In this document: positions 18,110 to 29,856 of the stretch, one piece after another | Layout: every line of letters starts with the position of its first letter | Position numbering within the stretch: the first letter of the stretch is position 1 | Assembly (NCBI RefSeq): GCF_027531545.1 | Contig: NZ_JAPZSC010000010.1 | Coordinates: 1 to 64,000 of the forward strand | DNA: 64,000 nt | Source of the DNA: Silanimonas sp. | GTDB lineage: Bacteria; Pseudomonadota; Gammaproteobacteria; Xanthomonadales; Xanthomonadaceae | Reading direction: 5' to 3' | Program-made: the position numbers and the translations under genes | Notes under the pieces: generated by a model | What the model was told of the DNA's origin: nothing | Seen by the model: the letters and a program-made list of their open reading frames with translations, nothing else | Database searches by the model: none

Positions 18110-19247
18110 TGCCGCTGGACGCCGCCCGCGCCGACGTGACCGCCAGCGACGTGCTGGCGGCCAGCGCGCGCCTGCGGCGCTACCTGCCGCCGACGCCGCT
18201 GCATTACGCCGAGCGCTTCGGCTGCTGGCTGAAGCTGGAGAACCTGCAGCGGACCGGCGCCTACAAAGTGCGCGGCGCGTTGAACGCGCTGCTGGCGGCC
18301 CGCGAACGCGGCGACCGCCGCACGGTCATCACCGCCTCGGCCGGCAACCACGCGATGGGCCTCGCCTGGGCGGCGCGCGAGCTGAAGGTCCCGGTCATCA
18401 CGGTGATGCCAGTGACCGCGCCCGTCGTGAAGGCGCAGGGCGTGGCCTTCCTCGGTGCCACCGTGCGCCAGAACGGCCAGACCTACGACGAAGCCAAGGC
18501 CCACGCGCTGCAGCTGGCCGAGCAGCACGGCTTCCGTTACCTCTCCGCCTTCGATGATCCGGACGTCATCGCCGGCCAGGGCACGCTGGGCATCGAACTC
18601 ACCGCGCACGCGCCCGAAGCGGTGCTGGTGCCGATTGGCGGCGGCGGCCTTGCGGCCGGCGTGGCGCTGGCGCTGAAGTCTCAAGGGGTACGCATCATCG
18701 GCGCGCAGGTGGAGGGCGTGGATGCCATGGCCCGAGCCTTGAAGGGCGATGCCTCGCCGATCGCACCGAAAGCCACGCTCGCCGACGGCACGCGCGTCGC
18801 CGAAGCCGGAACGCTGACCCGCGAAATCCTCTCGCGCTTGCTGGACGACCTCATCATCGTCCGCGAGGCCGAGCTGCGCGAGACGCTGGCCCGGTTGATG
18901 CTGGAAGAACACATCGTCGCCGAAGGCGCCGGCGCGCTGGCGCTGGCCGCCGGACGTCGCGTGGCCAGCCGCCGCAAGGTGGCCGTTGTCTCCGGCGGCA
19001 ACATCGACGCGGCGGTGTTCGCGCAACTGCTTCTCGACACCCGGCCGCGCCCGCCGCGGCCACCTCGGCGCCGCGCCGCCGACCCGTTCACTGCCGAGGC
19101 GCCCGCCTCGCGCCCCGCCATTTCGCCGGTCGCACCGACGACCGGCACCGCTTTCGCCAACGCCACCCCTGGTCGTTCGGCGACGGCGGCGGTGCCCCTC
19201 CCCGGCATCGCCGCCACTTTCTCCAAGACCCCTGAAGGATCCCTGCC

Positions 19248-19251
<4 letters not shown>
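18109..19251 (+). CDS. ilvA: Threonine dehydratase, catalytic domain only
   Basis: PLP enzyme deaminating threonine to 2-oxobutyrate for isoleucine synthesis. The PLP lysine is in [11 protein letters not shown] near residue 57, [12 protein letters not shown] follows, and the glycine loop is [10 protein letters not shown]. The 380 residues contain a catalytic domain of about 315 residues and then a ~65-residue Pro/Ala/Arg-rich tail with no fold visible. The C-terminal ACT-like regulatory domains of biosynthetic IlvA (about 510 residues) are absent, so isoleucine feedback at this enzyme is doubtful. Operon position supports a biosynthetic rather than catabolic (TdcB) role. The stop overlaps leuA as ATGA. 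Confidence 0.9.
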
Positions 19252-20818
<1,567 letters not shown>

Positions 20819-20822
<4 letters not shown>

Positions 20823-22249
20823 GCACGCCGCGCACCCTGTTCGAAAAGCTGTGGGACGCGCATTGCGTCCGCGAGGAAAGCGAGCGCGCGCCGGCCATCC
20901 TCTACATCGACCTGCACCTGCTGCATGAGGTGACCAGCCCCCAGGCCTTCACCGAACTCGCGGCCCGCGGCCTGAAGGTGCGCCGCCCGGAACGCCACAA
21001 GGCCACGCTGGACCACAGCACGCCGACGACGGCGGCCGATGCCTCGGGCCGCCTCGCCTACATCACGCCGCAGGCCGAAGCGCAGGTGGAGGCCTTGCGC
21101 GCGAACTGCCAAGCGCAAGGCATCGAGCTGTTCGACTGGGACAGCGGCAAGCGCGGCATCGTGCACGTGGTCGGCCCTGAGCTGGGCCTGACCCAACCGG
21201 GCATGACCATCGTCTGCGGCGACAGCCACACCGCAACGCACGGCGCCTTTGGTTCGCTGGCCTTCGGCATCGGCAGCAGCGAAGTCGGCCACGTGATGGC
21301 CACGCAGTGCCTGCTGCAGCGCAAGCCGAAGACGCTTGCGATCACCGTGGACGGCCGCCTGCCGGCCGGATGCAGCGCGAAGGACCTGATCCTCCACATC
21401 ATCGGTCGCATCGGCGTCGCCGGCGGCACCGGGCAGGTCATCGAGTACCGCGGCACGGCCATCGAAGCGCTGTCGATGGAGGAGCGCATGACGGTGTGCA
21501 ACATGAGCATCGAAGCCGGCGCCCGCGCCGGCCTGATCGCCGTCGACGACACCACGATCGATTGGCTGCGCGGCCGTGAACGCGTGCCGCAGGGCGAAGG
21601 CTTCGACACCGTGGCCAGGGCCTGGCGCCAGTGGCGCAGCGACGAGGGCGCGCGCTTCGATGCCGAGGTCCGCATCGACGCCGGCGACGTGCGCCCCACG
21701 CTCACCTGGGGCACCCATCCCGGACAGGTGGTCGCGGTGGACGCTACCCTGCCCAAGGCCGCGCCGGAGACGGTCGGCGCGCTGTCCTACATGGGCTTCG
21801 AAGGCGGCGCGCCGCTGGCCGGCCAGCCGGTGGACGTGGTGTTCGTCGGCAGCTGCACGAACGGCCGACTCTCCGACCTTCGCGAGATGGCCGCCGTACT
21901 GCGCGGCCGTCGCGTGCATCCGCGCGTTCGCATGCTCGTGGTGCCGGGCTCCGATGCAGTGAAGCGCGAGGCCGAGGCCGAGGGCATCGATCGCCTTGTC
22001 CGCGAGGCCGGTGCGGAATGGCGCGAGCCGGGCTGCTCGATGTGCATCGCCATGAACGGCGACACGGTGAAGCCGGGACAGCTCGCGGTGAGCACCAGCA
22101 ACCGCAACTTCGAAGGACGCCAGGGCAAGGGCGCGCGCACCGTGCTCGCCTCGCCGGCCAGCGCCGCCGCCGCCGCGATCGCCGGCTGCATCGCCGATCC
22201 GCGCGCCTACGCCACCCCGCCGGCCATGGCCGAGGAGGCCACCGCATGA
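20819..22249 (+). CDS. leuC: 3-isopropylmalate dehydratase large subunit
   Basis: Aconitase-family subunit carrying the 4Fe-4S cluster; isomerises 2- to 3-isopropylmalate with LeuD. The 476 residues begin [12 protein letters not shown] and contain [13 protein letters not shown] near 140, the first cluster Cys in [15 protein letters not shown] near 345, and the other two in [11 protein letters not shown] near 405. The C-terminal [28 protein letters not shown] is typical. It is coupled at both ends through ATGA overlaps. Confidence 0.96.
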
Positions 22250-22827
22250 ACCCGTTCCGCACCCTCGAATCGCCGATCGTCGGCCTGCCGCGCGCCAACA
22301 TCGATACCGACCAGATCATCCCCGCGCGCTTCCTGACCACCACGACGCGCGAAGGCCTCGGCCGCCACGCCTTCCACGACTGGCGCTACGACGAGCAGGG
22401 CGCGCCGCGCGCCGACTTCGTGCTGAACCGCCCGGAGCACCGCGACGCGCGCATCCTCGTGGCGGGCCGCAACTTCGGCTGCGGCAGCTCGCGCGAGCAC
22501 GCACCCTGGGCCCTGCTGGACGCCGGCATCCGCGTGGTCATCAGCAGCGAGATCGCCGACATCTTCCGCAACAACGCGCTGAAGAACGGCCTGCTGCCCG
22601 TGGTTCTGCCGGAAGCGGTGGTCGACACGCTGCTGGCCCAGCCCGGCCTGCGCCTGCAGGTGGATGTCGCCAAGCGGCGCGTCTACTGGCCGGACGGCGA
22701 GCACGTGACGTTCCCCATCGACGCCTTCGCCCAGACCTGCCTGCTCGAAGGCGTCGACGAGCTGGGCTACCTGCGGGCCCAGGACGCCGCCATCACCGCC
22801 TTCGAGGAGCGCCGCCATGCCGCGTGA
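22246..22827 (+). CDS. leuD: 3-isopropylmalate dehydratase small subunit
   Basis: The swivelling subunit partner of LeuC, 193 residues, normal length. Conserved blocks are [17 protein letters not shown] near 14-30, the active-site loop [15 protein letters not shown] near 76-90 and [20 protein letters not shown]. The start at 22246 overlaps the leuC stop and the 3' end overlaps leuB by 11 bases. Confidence 0.95.
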   Translation: MNPFRTLESPIVGLPRANIDTDQIIPARFLTTTTREGLGRHAFHDWRYDEQGAPRADFVLNRPEHRDARILVAGRNFGCGSSREHAPWALLDAGIRVVISSEIADIFRNNALKNGLLPVVLPEAVVDTLLAQPGLRLQVDVAKRRVYWPDGEHVTFPIDAFAQTCLLEGVDELGYLRAQDAAITAFEERRHAA

Positions 22828-23947
22828 GATCCGCATCACCGTGCTGCCCGGCGACGGCATCGGCCCAGAGGTCACCGCGGCAGCCGTGGCCGTCCTGCAG
22901 GCCGTCGGGCAGCGATTCGGCCAGACCTTCCGCATCGAGGAAGCGCTGATCGGTGGTGCCGCCATCGATGCCACCGGCCAAGCCCTGCCGCCGGCAACGG
23001 CCGAGGCCTGCGACCGCGCCGACGCCGTGCTGCTCGGCGCCGTCGGCGGGCCGAAGTGGAGTGATCCGAAAGCGCCGGTGCGGCCCGAGCAGGGCCTGCT
23101 GGCCCTGCGCAAGCAGCTCAACGTGTACGCCAACCTGCGCCCGGTGAAGCCGCATCCGGCGACGCTGAAGCATTCCGCCATCAAGGCCGAGGTGCTGCAG
23201 GGCGTCGATCTGGTGGTCGTGCGCGAGCTCACCGGCGGCAGCTACTTCGGCCGCAAGGAACGCCACGCCGATCGCGCTGTCGATGTGTGCGAATACACCG
23301 TCGAGGAAATCGAGCGCGTGGCCCGCCATGCCTTCCGGCTGGCGCGCACCCGCCGCGGCAAGGTCACCTCGGTCGACAAGGCGAACGTGCTCGAGACCTC
23401 GCGGCTGTGGCGCGAGACCGTCACCCGCGTGCACCGCGCGGAGTTCCCCGACGTGGTGCTCGAGCACCAGCTGGTCGATTCGATGGCGATGCACCTGATC
23501 TCACGGCCGCGCGACTACGACGTGGTGGTCACCGAGAACCTGTTCGGCGACATCCTCACCGACGAGGCCGCGATGCTGGCGGGCTCGATGGGCCTGCTGC
23601 CCTCGGCCGCGCTCGGCGACGGCCCGCGCGGGCTGTACGAACCCATCCACGGCAGCGCGCCGGACATCGCGGGCCAGGGCATCGCCAACCCCATCGCCGC
23701 CATTCTGAGCGTCGCGATGCTACTGCGGCATTCGCTGTCCCTGCATCGCGAAGCCGACGCCGTCGAGTCGGCCGTCGGTGCCGTCCTCGACGCGGGTGAA
23801 GGCAACGTTGCCCTGCGCGCGCGCGATCTCGGCGGCACGGCGAACACCGCAGCCCTGACTTCGGCGGTGCTGTCCGCACTCGCGGCAGACGCTCCACAGG
23901 CGAACGCAGCCGAACACGCCTTTCCCGCTGTCGAACTGCGCGACTGA
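22817..23947 (+). CDS. leuB: 3-isopropylmalate dehydrogenase
   Basis: NAD+- and Mg2+-dependent oxidative decarboxylase, the last leucine-specific step before transamination. The 376 residues show [14 protein letters not shown] near 10, [10 protein letters not shown] near 73, [10 protein letters not shown], the catalytic Lys in [16 protein letters not shown], the Asp-bearing LVDSMAMHL and [41 protein letters not shown] binds the nucleotide. It is the last gene of the ten-gene superoperon. Confidence 0.96.
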   Translation: MPREIRITVLPGDGIGPEVTAAAVAVLQAVGQRFGQTFRIEEALIGGAAIDATGQALPPATAEACDRADAVLLGAVGGPKWSDPKAPVRPEQGLLALRKQLNVYANLRPVKPHPATLKHSAIKAEVLQGVDLVVVRELTGGSYFGRKERHADRAVDVCEYTVEEIERVARHAFRLARTRRGKVTSVDKANVLETSRLWRETVTRVHRAEFPDVVLEHQLVDSMAMHLISRPRDYDVVVTENLFGDILTDEAAMLAGSMGLLPSAALGDGPRGLYEPIHGSAPDIAGQGIANPIAAILSVAMLLRHSLSLHREADAVESAVGAVLDAGEGNVALRARDLGGTANTAALTSAVLSALAADAPQANAAEHAFPAVELRD

Positions 23948-24071
23948 GGGGCGACAGTTCCGATCCCGTTCGGCCGTTGCTGCACCGCGTCATTCAATGC
24001 GAATTGCTTTGACGCGCCGCAGCATGAAAAGGCAGAGAAAGTCATCGCCTTGAGGCGAGGTGCTTGCGCGC

Positions 24072-24089
24072 CTAGCGACCATACGCTAG
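24072..24089 (+). terminator. Weak hairpin downstream of the leu genes
   Basis: CTAGCG (24072-24077) and CGCTAG (24084-24089) form a 6-bp stem with an ACCATA loop, 125 bases after leuB. A short GTTT follows but no true T-tract. A second stem, GAAACCGG (24143-24150) with CCGGTTTC (24154-24161), lies closer to the SGNH gene. Either could end the superoperon or structure the next 5' UTR. The rest of the 270-base gap shows nothing I can name. Confidence 0.3.
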
Positions 24090-24217
24090 CGTCCGTTTCG
24101 CGATGCACCGGGTGCCCCAGGGGATGACAGCGCCCGCATCGTGAAACCGGCCTCCGGTTTCCGTCGGACGCAGCGGGGAACACCCCGCGGCGATCACCAC
24201 GCCACAGGGGAAAATCG

Positions 24218-25306
24218 ATGAACCATCTCGCTCGCCGCACCACGCGGCGGTGTGCCGCCGCGCTCGCGCTCGTCGCGATCGCCGCGCCCACCCTCGCCAG
24301 CACGCTGAACCAGAACGTCTCGTGGACCGTCGACCGCGCCGGCACCACGGCCAAGTACCGCGTCGTCGCCTACGGCGATTCGATCTACGCCGGCTACAAC
24401 GGCTCCGTCTCCAACGCCGCGCGCTGGGCCGCGCCGACCGTGGATTCCGAGTACCTCTCGGCGCGCTGGAACGCCGACATCGAGAGCATCCGCCGCACCA
24501 AGTCCGGCGCCGTGGCCCGGGATGTCTACGAGAACAAGATCGTCGCCGAGCGCTCCTGGATGCAGGCGGCCTCGACGCGCGTGGTCACGTTCGAAATGTG
24601 CGGCAACGATGGCCTGCAGGCGCGCACCGCCTTCAAGAACCAGAGCGGCACCTGCAATTACGCCGTGCTCGACAACGCGGTCAACAGCTGCAAGACCTAC
24701 GTCGCCGCGTCGATGGACTACATCAACGCCAACGCCAGCCCGAACACCCGGCTGAAGGTCATCTCGAATCTCTACTACCCGGGCTACAACGCCGACAACG
24801 TGCAGAGCACGTGTCGCGACGCCACCACCGGGCAGACGGTGAACCTGCGCGACCGCTTCCTGCCGGCCATCACCCGCATGAACTACTGGATGTGCGAGTA
24901 CGCCCGCCAGAAGGGCTTCCAGTGCGCCGACAGCTTCGCCCAGTACATGGGCGCGGACTTCGACAGCAACGGCGACGGCCAGGTCGATTCCGACGCGCTC
25001 CGCTACGTGCCGGGCGACACCGAGGCGGCCTACCTGCAGCGCATCACCGTGGCGCTGCGCGGCACGCTCCGCGACGCCAACACGCACTTCGTCTCCTCGA
25101 CGACCAGTGCCGACTACATCCAGTCCGACGACGTGCATCCGACCTACAGCGGCCCGACGGTCAGCGCCGGCCTCTGGGGCGGCAGCACCGGCACCGGTGC
25201 ACCGCGCTACCCGACCATCACGAACGGCCGCAATCCGATCTGGAACACCTTCGGCCATGAGCGGATGGGTTGGGCGCTGTCGGTCTACAACCCGGCCAGC
25301 CCCTGA
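24218..25306 (+). CDS. Secreted SGNH/GDSL-type hydrolase
   Basis: A 362-residue protein with a signal peptide (AALALVAIAAPTLAS). The SGNH blocks are present: block I GDS at residues 53-55 with the nucleophile Ser55, block III GND in EMCGNDG near 128-130, and block V in DDVHP near 305 (DxxH). A calcium-loop-like DSNGDGQVDSDAL lies near 250, and several paired Cys suggest extracellular disulfides. A GGGG Shine-Dalgarno-like run precedes the start. It is probably an esterase or lipase; the substrate is unknown. It is not in an operon with leuB (270-base gap). Confidence 0.8.
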   Translation: MNHLARRTTRRCAAALALVAIAAPTLASTLNQNVSWTVDRAGTTAKYRVVAYGDSIYAGYNGSVSNAARWAAPTVDSEYLSARWNADIESIRRTKSGAVARDVYENKIVAERSWMQAASTRVVTFEMCGNDGLQARTAFKNQSGTCNYAVLDNAVNSCKTYVAASMDYINANASPNTRLKVISNLYYPGYNADNVQSTCRDATTGQTVNLRDRFLPAITRMNYWMCEYARQKGFQCADSFAQYMGADFDSNGDGQVDSDALRYVPGDTEAAYLQRITVALRGTLRDANTHFVSSTTSADYIQSDDVHPTYSGPTVSAGLWGGSTGTGAPRYPTITNGRNPIWNTFGHERMGWALSVYNPASP

Positions 25307-25323
25307 CGCACGCCGAACGCCCC

Positions 25324-26022
25324 GTGGCCCTGTCGCCGCCCGGCCGCCACGCCCCGTCGTCCTCCGCGGACGACGAGGGCGTGCGCATTCTTCGCAAAAC
25401 CGGCTCACGCTTCGGAATCGAGGCCCGTGGGGCCGCCGGCATCGCGCTCATCGTCGCCGTGGCGGTGGCAGTGTCGCTCTGGACCTCGCGAAGCGATGAG
25501 CCATCGGGCGATGCCGTCGTGGATGCAAGCACCCGTGCGCCGTCGCCCACCGCCACGCCTGCGATGGTGCCGGCTCGCCCTGAAGTGGTCGGCGCCGAAC
25601 ACCGTCTGGAGATCCCGCCCACCGCCGCAGACGTCGCAGCGCGCGTGCCCAGCGGCGACCCCGACGATCTCGCGAGCTATTTCCGCCCCGGCGATCCCGT
25701 GCCTTCCACCGCGAACCTGATCAAGGCGATGAACGAGGCCGGCATCCGCACCGGCATCGCGGCCTTCAACCCGCCGGGCACCAGCCCGCCGCTCGAAGGT
25801 CTCGCCGTGCCCGCGGATTTCGAACTGCCGCCCGGTTACGTGCGCCACCACCAAGCCACCGATGAAGGCGAAACCATCGAGCCGATCCTGATGTTCTCGC
25901 CGGACCTCGTGCTGCGCGATGCGCAAGGACGCCCGATCGCCCTGCCGGCGAACCGCGTCGTGCCGCCGGAGTTCGCGCCGCCGGGCCTGCCACTGCGCTG
26001 GGTCCGCCCCGGCAAGTCTTGA
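25324..26022 (+). CDS. Single-pass membrane protein of unknown function
   Basis: About 232 residues. There is a short basic N terminus, one transmembrane segment (AAGIALIVAVAVAVSLW) and an exported Pro-rich region of about 160 residues without a family I recognise. The start is uncertain: in-frame candidates are 25270 (inside the SGNH gene), GTG 25324 and GTG 25381. The stop overlaps the next start as TGATG (26020-26024), so it is coupled to the Lnt-like gene. Late motifs such as LPPGYVRHHQ and VLRDAQGRPIALPAN suggest a compact periplasmic domain. Confidence 0.6.
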   Translation: MALSPPGRHAPSSSADDEGVRILRKTGSRFGIEARGAAGIALIVAVAVAVSLWTSRSDEPSGDAVVDASTRAPSPTATPAMVPARPEVVGAEHRLEIPPTAADVAARVPSGDPDDLASYFRPGDPVPSTANLIKAMNEAGIRTGIAAFNPPGTSPPLEGLAVPADFELPPGYVRHHQATDEGETIEPILMFSPDLVLRDAQGRPIALPANRVVPPEFAPPGLPLRWVRPGKS

Positions 26023-28454
26023 TGCCGGCCACGAACGCCAGCGCACGCTGGCCGATCCCCGCGAGCCTCCTCGCCACCGCCGCGCTGGTCGCGCTCTTCG
26101 CCGCGATCGAGCCCGCGTGGCCGCTCGCCGCGGTGCTTCTCGTGCCTTGGCTGTGGGCGCTCGATCGCGCGCGGTCCTGGCGCGGCGTCGCGGCGCAGGG
26201 CCTCGCGATGACCGTCCTGTTCACCGCCGCGGTGCTCTGGTGGTTCGCCGTGGGCGTGGGCGAATTCACCGGCGTCGGCACCGGGCTCGCCGCCGCTGTC
26301 CTGCTGCTCGGCGCGCCCCTGCTGCAGCCGCAGATCCTCGTCTTCGCGCTGGTGCGACACGCGGTCGGCCGCGCACACGGACCGCTGCTGCGCGCACTCG
26401 CAGGCGCCGCCGCCTGGGTGGCCACGGAGGCGCTGTGGCCGAAACTGCTTGGCGACACGCTTGGCCACGGCCTGCAGCCGGCCGATGCGCTGCGGCAGGC
26501 CGCGGACCTCGGCGGCGCCACCGGCCTCACCGTCGTGGTGCTGCTCACCAACGAAGCGATCGCGCAGGCCATCGCGCGACGCCGCGACGGCCTTCGGGCC
26601 TGGGGCCTGCCAATCGCCTTCGGCACGGCGATGCTGGCCGCGGTGGCAGGCTACGGCGCGTGGCGGCTGGCGGCATTGCGCGTGCCGCCCGCAGCGGATA
26701 CCGCCGTGCTGCGCGTCGCGATGGTGCAGGCCAGCCTCACCGACTACGAAGCGCGGCGCCGCGAGCAAGGCGCGTATGCCGTAGTGCGCGAGGTGCTCGA
26801 CACGCATTTCGGCCTGTCGGCTTCGGCCCTGCGCGACCATGGCGCCGACGTGCTGCTGTGGTCGGAAACGGTCTACCCCACCACCTTCGGGCAACCGCGC
26901 AGCGAGGACGGCGCCGCCTTCGACGCCGAGATCCAGGGCTTCGTCGATGCGATGGGCGTGCCGCTCGTGTTCGGCACCTACGAACAGGACGTGCTGGGCG
27001 AGTACAACGCCGCCGTGGTCCTCGAACCCGGCCGCGGCCGGCTCGGCAGCTACCGCAAGACCCACCCGTTCCCGCTCACGGAGCACGTGCCCGAATGGCT
27101 CGATGGCCCCGCGCTCCGCTCGGCCCTGCCGTGGACCGGCGGCTGGCGCGCGGGCGATGGCGCACGCGTGCTGCCGCTGCGCAGCGGCGACGGTCGCGAA
27201 GTGAACGTGATGCCGCTGATCTGCCTCGACGACGTGCACTCGCAGCTGGCCATCGACGGCGCGCGGCTCGGCGCCCAAGCCATTCTCGGGATGTCCAACG
27301 ATTCATGGTTCACCGAGGCCCCGCTCGGGGCCCGCCTGCACTTGGCGGTAGCGGCCTTCCGCAGCGCAGAAACCGGCCTGCCGCAGCTCCGCGTCACCAC
27401 CAACGGCTTCAGCGCAGTCATCGACGAGACGGGCGAGGTGCTGGTGCATACCGCGATGGGGCAGCAGGCGGTGCTCACCGGCTTCCTGCTCGCGCGCGAT
27501 CCCGCACCGACCCTGATGGTGCGCTGGGGCGACTGGGTGGGGCGTGCCGGCCTCGCGTTCCTGTTCGCATTGGCCTTGTGGCGAGGGCTGGCAGCCCTCG
27601 GCGCACGCGCACTGCGACCGTCGGCGGCCCCCACGGTGTTCGCGGTCGTGCTGATGCCGCCACCGATGCGGCTCGCGGTGATCGCGCTTCGCGCCATGGC
27701 GTTGATGGGACTCCTGGCCTTGGCCTACGACATGGCCACGCGCATCGGCTGGCAGGTGGCGTCCATGGCCCAGCTCCGCGGCTACGGCCTGTTCGTCGTG
27801 CTGCCGCTGCTGCTGGCTTGGGGCCTGCGTCGTTGGGGGCGCGGCGAACTGCGCTTCGAATCGGCGCAGGTCGTCATCGACCGCCCGAACGAACGCATCG
27901 AGATTCCGCACGGCGCGATCGCCGCCCTGCGCGCCTGGCGCCTGCCCCTGCCGTCGCCGGGGCTCGATCTGGTGCTTGGCTCGGGCCGCCGATGGTCGAT
28001 GGCGCTGGCCTCGCCCTCGGCGGCCGGCGATGCGTGGCGCGGCGCACTCGCGACGGGACGCCTCGCTGCACTTGCCGAGCAGCGCGCGCGAGCCCACCGC
28101 CCGCGCTGGGACCATGCGCTGCTGAAGTTCGGCCTGTTCCCGCTGCTTCCCGCCCTGATCGCCTTCCGCCTGCACCAGGTGATCGCGTTCGGTGGCTTCT
28201 TCGGCGAGTGGCTCACCTACGGACCGGCGGCGTGGTTCACCGGCCTCGCGATCTGGTGGGTGGCCTGGTCCTTGGGCCTGATGCTGTTCGCCGCCGTGCT
28301 GCGGATCGGCCTTGAAGTGATCGGCTTCGTGGCGTCCTGGTTCACCGCGCCCACGCAGCAGACGATGCTCCGCGAGGCCGGCGAATGGCTGCTGCGCGGG
28401 CTCTACTACATCGGTGCGCCGTCGGCGCTGGTGTTCCGGCTGCTGGCGGGTTGA
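26022..28454 (+). CDS. Apolipoprotein N-acyltransferase-like protein with extra C-terminal membrane/PH-like region
   Basis: Lnt N-acylates the lipidated Cys of lipoproteins in the inner membrane. This protein has several N-terminal membrane spans and then a nitrilase-like domain. Its presumed triad is Glu282 (WSETVYP), Lys346 (SYRKTHPFPLTEHVPEW) and Cys401 (PLICLDDVH), matching the E-K-C spacing of Lnt. It is 810 residues where Lnt is usually about 510. After residue ~510 come further hydrophobic spans, a beta-rich PH-like stretch (around 615-665, RFESAQVVIDRPNERIEIP) and more spans. The residues after the Cys (LDD) differ from the usual YE. It may be a second acyltransferase with a different substrate rather than the housekeeping Lnt. 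Confidence 0.75.
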   Translation: MPATNASARWPIPASLLATAALVALFAAIEPAWPLAAVLLVPWLWALDRARSWRGVAAQGLAMTVLFTAAVLWWFAVGVGEFTGVGTGLAAAVLLLGAPLLQPQILVFALVRHAVGRAHGPLLRALAGAAAWVATEALWPKLLGDTLGHGLQPADALRQAADLGGATGLTVVVLLTNEAIAQAIARRRDGLRAWGLPIAFGTAMLAAVAGYGAWRLAALRVPPAADTAVLRVAMVQASLTDYEARRREQGAYAVVREVLDTHFGLSASALRDHGADVLLWSETVYPTTFGQPRSEDGAAFDAEIQGFVDAMGVPLVFGTYEQDVLGEYNAAVVLEPGRGRLGSYRKTHPFPLTEHVPEWLDGPALRSALPWTGGWRAGDGARVLPLRSGDGREVNVMPLICLDDVHSQLAIDGARLGAQAILGMSNDSWFTEAPLGARLHLAVAAFRSAETGLPQLRVTTNGFSAVIDETGEVLVHTAMGQQAVLTGFLLARDPAPTLMVRWGDWVGRAGLAFLFALALWRGLAALGARALRPSAAPTVFAVVLMPPPMRLAVIALRAMALMGLLALAYDMATRIGWQVASMAQLRGYGLFVVLPLLLAWGLRRWGRGELRFESAQVVIDRPNERIEIPHGAIAALRAWRLPLPSPGLDLVLGSGRRWSMALASPSAAGDAWRGALATGRLAALAEQRARAHRPRWDHALLKFGLFPLLPALIAFRLHQVIAFGGFFGEWLTYGPAAWFTGLAIWWVAWSLGLMLFAAVLRIGLEVIGFVASWFTAPTQQTMLREAGEWLLRGLYYIGAPSALVFRLLAG

Positions 28455-29852
28455 TCAGCCGCGAAGCGCGGCGAGGAAGCGTCGCGGCGCGTCCTCGAAG
28501 CCGCCGTTCGACATGAACACCACGTGGTCGCCATCCTTCGCCTCAGCGGCGAGGCTGGCGATCATCGTGTCGACATCCGGCACGGTGCGCGCGGCACCGC
28601 GCACGGCGCCAACGACCTTCGCGGCATCCCACGGAAGGTTCGGGCGGTGCAGGAACACCGTGGCGTCGGCCGGATCGAGCGAGGGCGCCAGCGCATCGGC
28701 ATGCGCGCCGAGGCGCATCGAATTGCTGCGCGGCTCCAGCGCGGCGATCACGCGCGCGCTGCCGACCTTCGCGCGCAGCCCGTCGAGCGTCGTGCGGATC
28801 GCGGTCGGGTGGTGGGCGAAATCGTCGTAGACGGTCACGCCGCGCGCCGTGCCGATCACCTCGAGGCGACGCTTGGCGCTGGCGAAACCGGCGAACGCGG
28901 GCAGTAGCGCCTGGGCATCGCAACCCACCGCCGCAGCGGCGGCCAGCGCGGCCAGCGCGTTCATCACGTTGTGGCGGCCGAGCAGCGGCCATTCGATGGT
29001 GCCGAGTTCAATGCCGCGATGCGCGACGACGAAGCGCGAACCATCGGCAGCCAGAAGGCGCGCCGTCCAGTCGAGCGTCGCGCCACCCGGCGTCGCCACC
29101 TCGGGATGGCCTTGGGCATCGACGATCCCGAAGCGCTCCACCGGCGTCCAGCAGCCCATCGCCAGCACCTCGGCCAGCGCGGCGTCCTCGCCGTTGACGA
29201 CCAGCCGCCCACGCCCCGGCACGATGCGCACGAGGTGGTGGAACTGGCGTTGGATCGCGGCGAGGTCCGGGAAGATGTCGGCGTGGTCGTACTCGAGGTT
29301 GTTCAGCACCGCCACCGTCGGCCGGTAGTGCACGAACTTGCTGCGCTTGTCGAAGAAGGCGGTGTCGTACTCGTCGGCTTCGACGACGAACTCAGCGCCC
29401 GAGCCGAGACGCGCAGACACGCCGAAGTTCTCTGGCACGCCGCCGACGAGGAAGCCGGGATCGCGGCCGGCGGATTCAAGCAGCCAGGCCAGCAGCGAGG
29501 TGGTGGTGGTCTTGCCGTGCGTGCCGGCGACGGCCAGCGTCTCGCGGCCGCGCAGCACGTGCTCGGACAGCCACTGCGCGCCCGACGCGTAGCGCATCCC
29601 GGCGTCGAGCACGTGTTCGACGGCGGGGTTGCCGCGAGACAGCGCATTGCCGACGACGATTTCGTCGACGCCGGCGCTGATGTGGGACGGCGTGTAGCCC
29701 GAGGCCAGCGTGATGCCCAGCTGCTCGAGCTGGGTGCTCATGGGCGGGTAGACGTTCTGGTCGCTGCCCTCGACCGCATGGCCGAGGTCGCGCGCCAGGG
29801 CGGCGATGCCGCCCATGAAGGTGCCGCAGATGCCGAGGATGTGGAGCTTCAT
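28455..29852 (-). CDS. mpl: UDP-N-acetylmuramate:L-Ala-gamma-D-Glu-meso-DAP ligase
   Basis: Murein tripeptide recycling ligase that attaches recovered tripeptide to UDP-MurNAc using ATP. At 465 residues it has the Mpl opening HILGICGTFMGGIAALARDLGH, the Mur-ligase P-loop GTHGKTTTTSLLAW near 113-126, EADEYDTAFFDKRSKFVHY, NNLEYDHADIFPDL and a late DDFAHHPTAI. The FFDKRSKF stretch is characteristic of Mpl over MurC. It is last of a minus-strand group with adk and a membrane protein (4-base gap). Confidence 0.93.
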   Translation of the reverse strand: MKLHILGICGTFMGGIAALARDLGHAVEGSDQNVYPPMSTQLEQLGITLASGYTPSHISAGVDEIVVGNALSRGNPAVEHVLDAGMRYASGAQWLSEHVLRGRETLAVAGTHGKTTTTSLLAWLLESAGRDPGFLVGGVPENFGVSARLGSGAEFVVEADEYDTAFFDKRSKFVHYRPTVAVLNNLEYDHADIFPDLAAIQRQFHHLVRIVPGRGRLVVNGEDAALAEVLAMGCWTPVERFGIVDAQGHPEVATPGGATLDWTARLLAADGSRFVVAHRGIELGTIEWPLLGRHNVMNALAALAAAAAVGCDAQALLPAFAGFASAKRRLEVIGTARGVTVYDDFAHHPTAIRTTLDGLRAKVGSARVIAALEPRSNSMRLGAHADALAPSLDPADATVFLHRPNLPWDAAKVVGAVRGAARTVPDVDTMIASLAAEAKDGDHVVFMSNGGFEDAPRRFLAALRG

Positions 29853-29856
29853 GGGA

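Noticed and set aside
24100-24217. Resemblance to a c-di-GMP (GEMM) riboswitch before the SGNH gene
   Set aside because: GGACGCAGCGGGG and nearby CCTCCGG are reminiscent, but the order and paired stems of the GEMM consensus do not fit.
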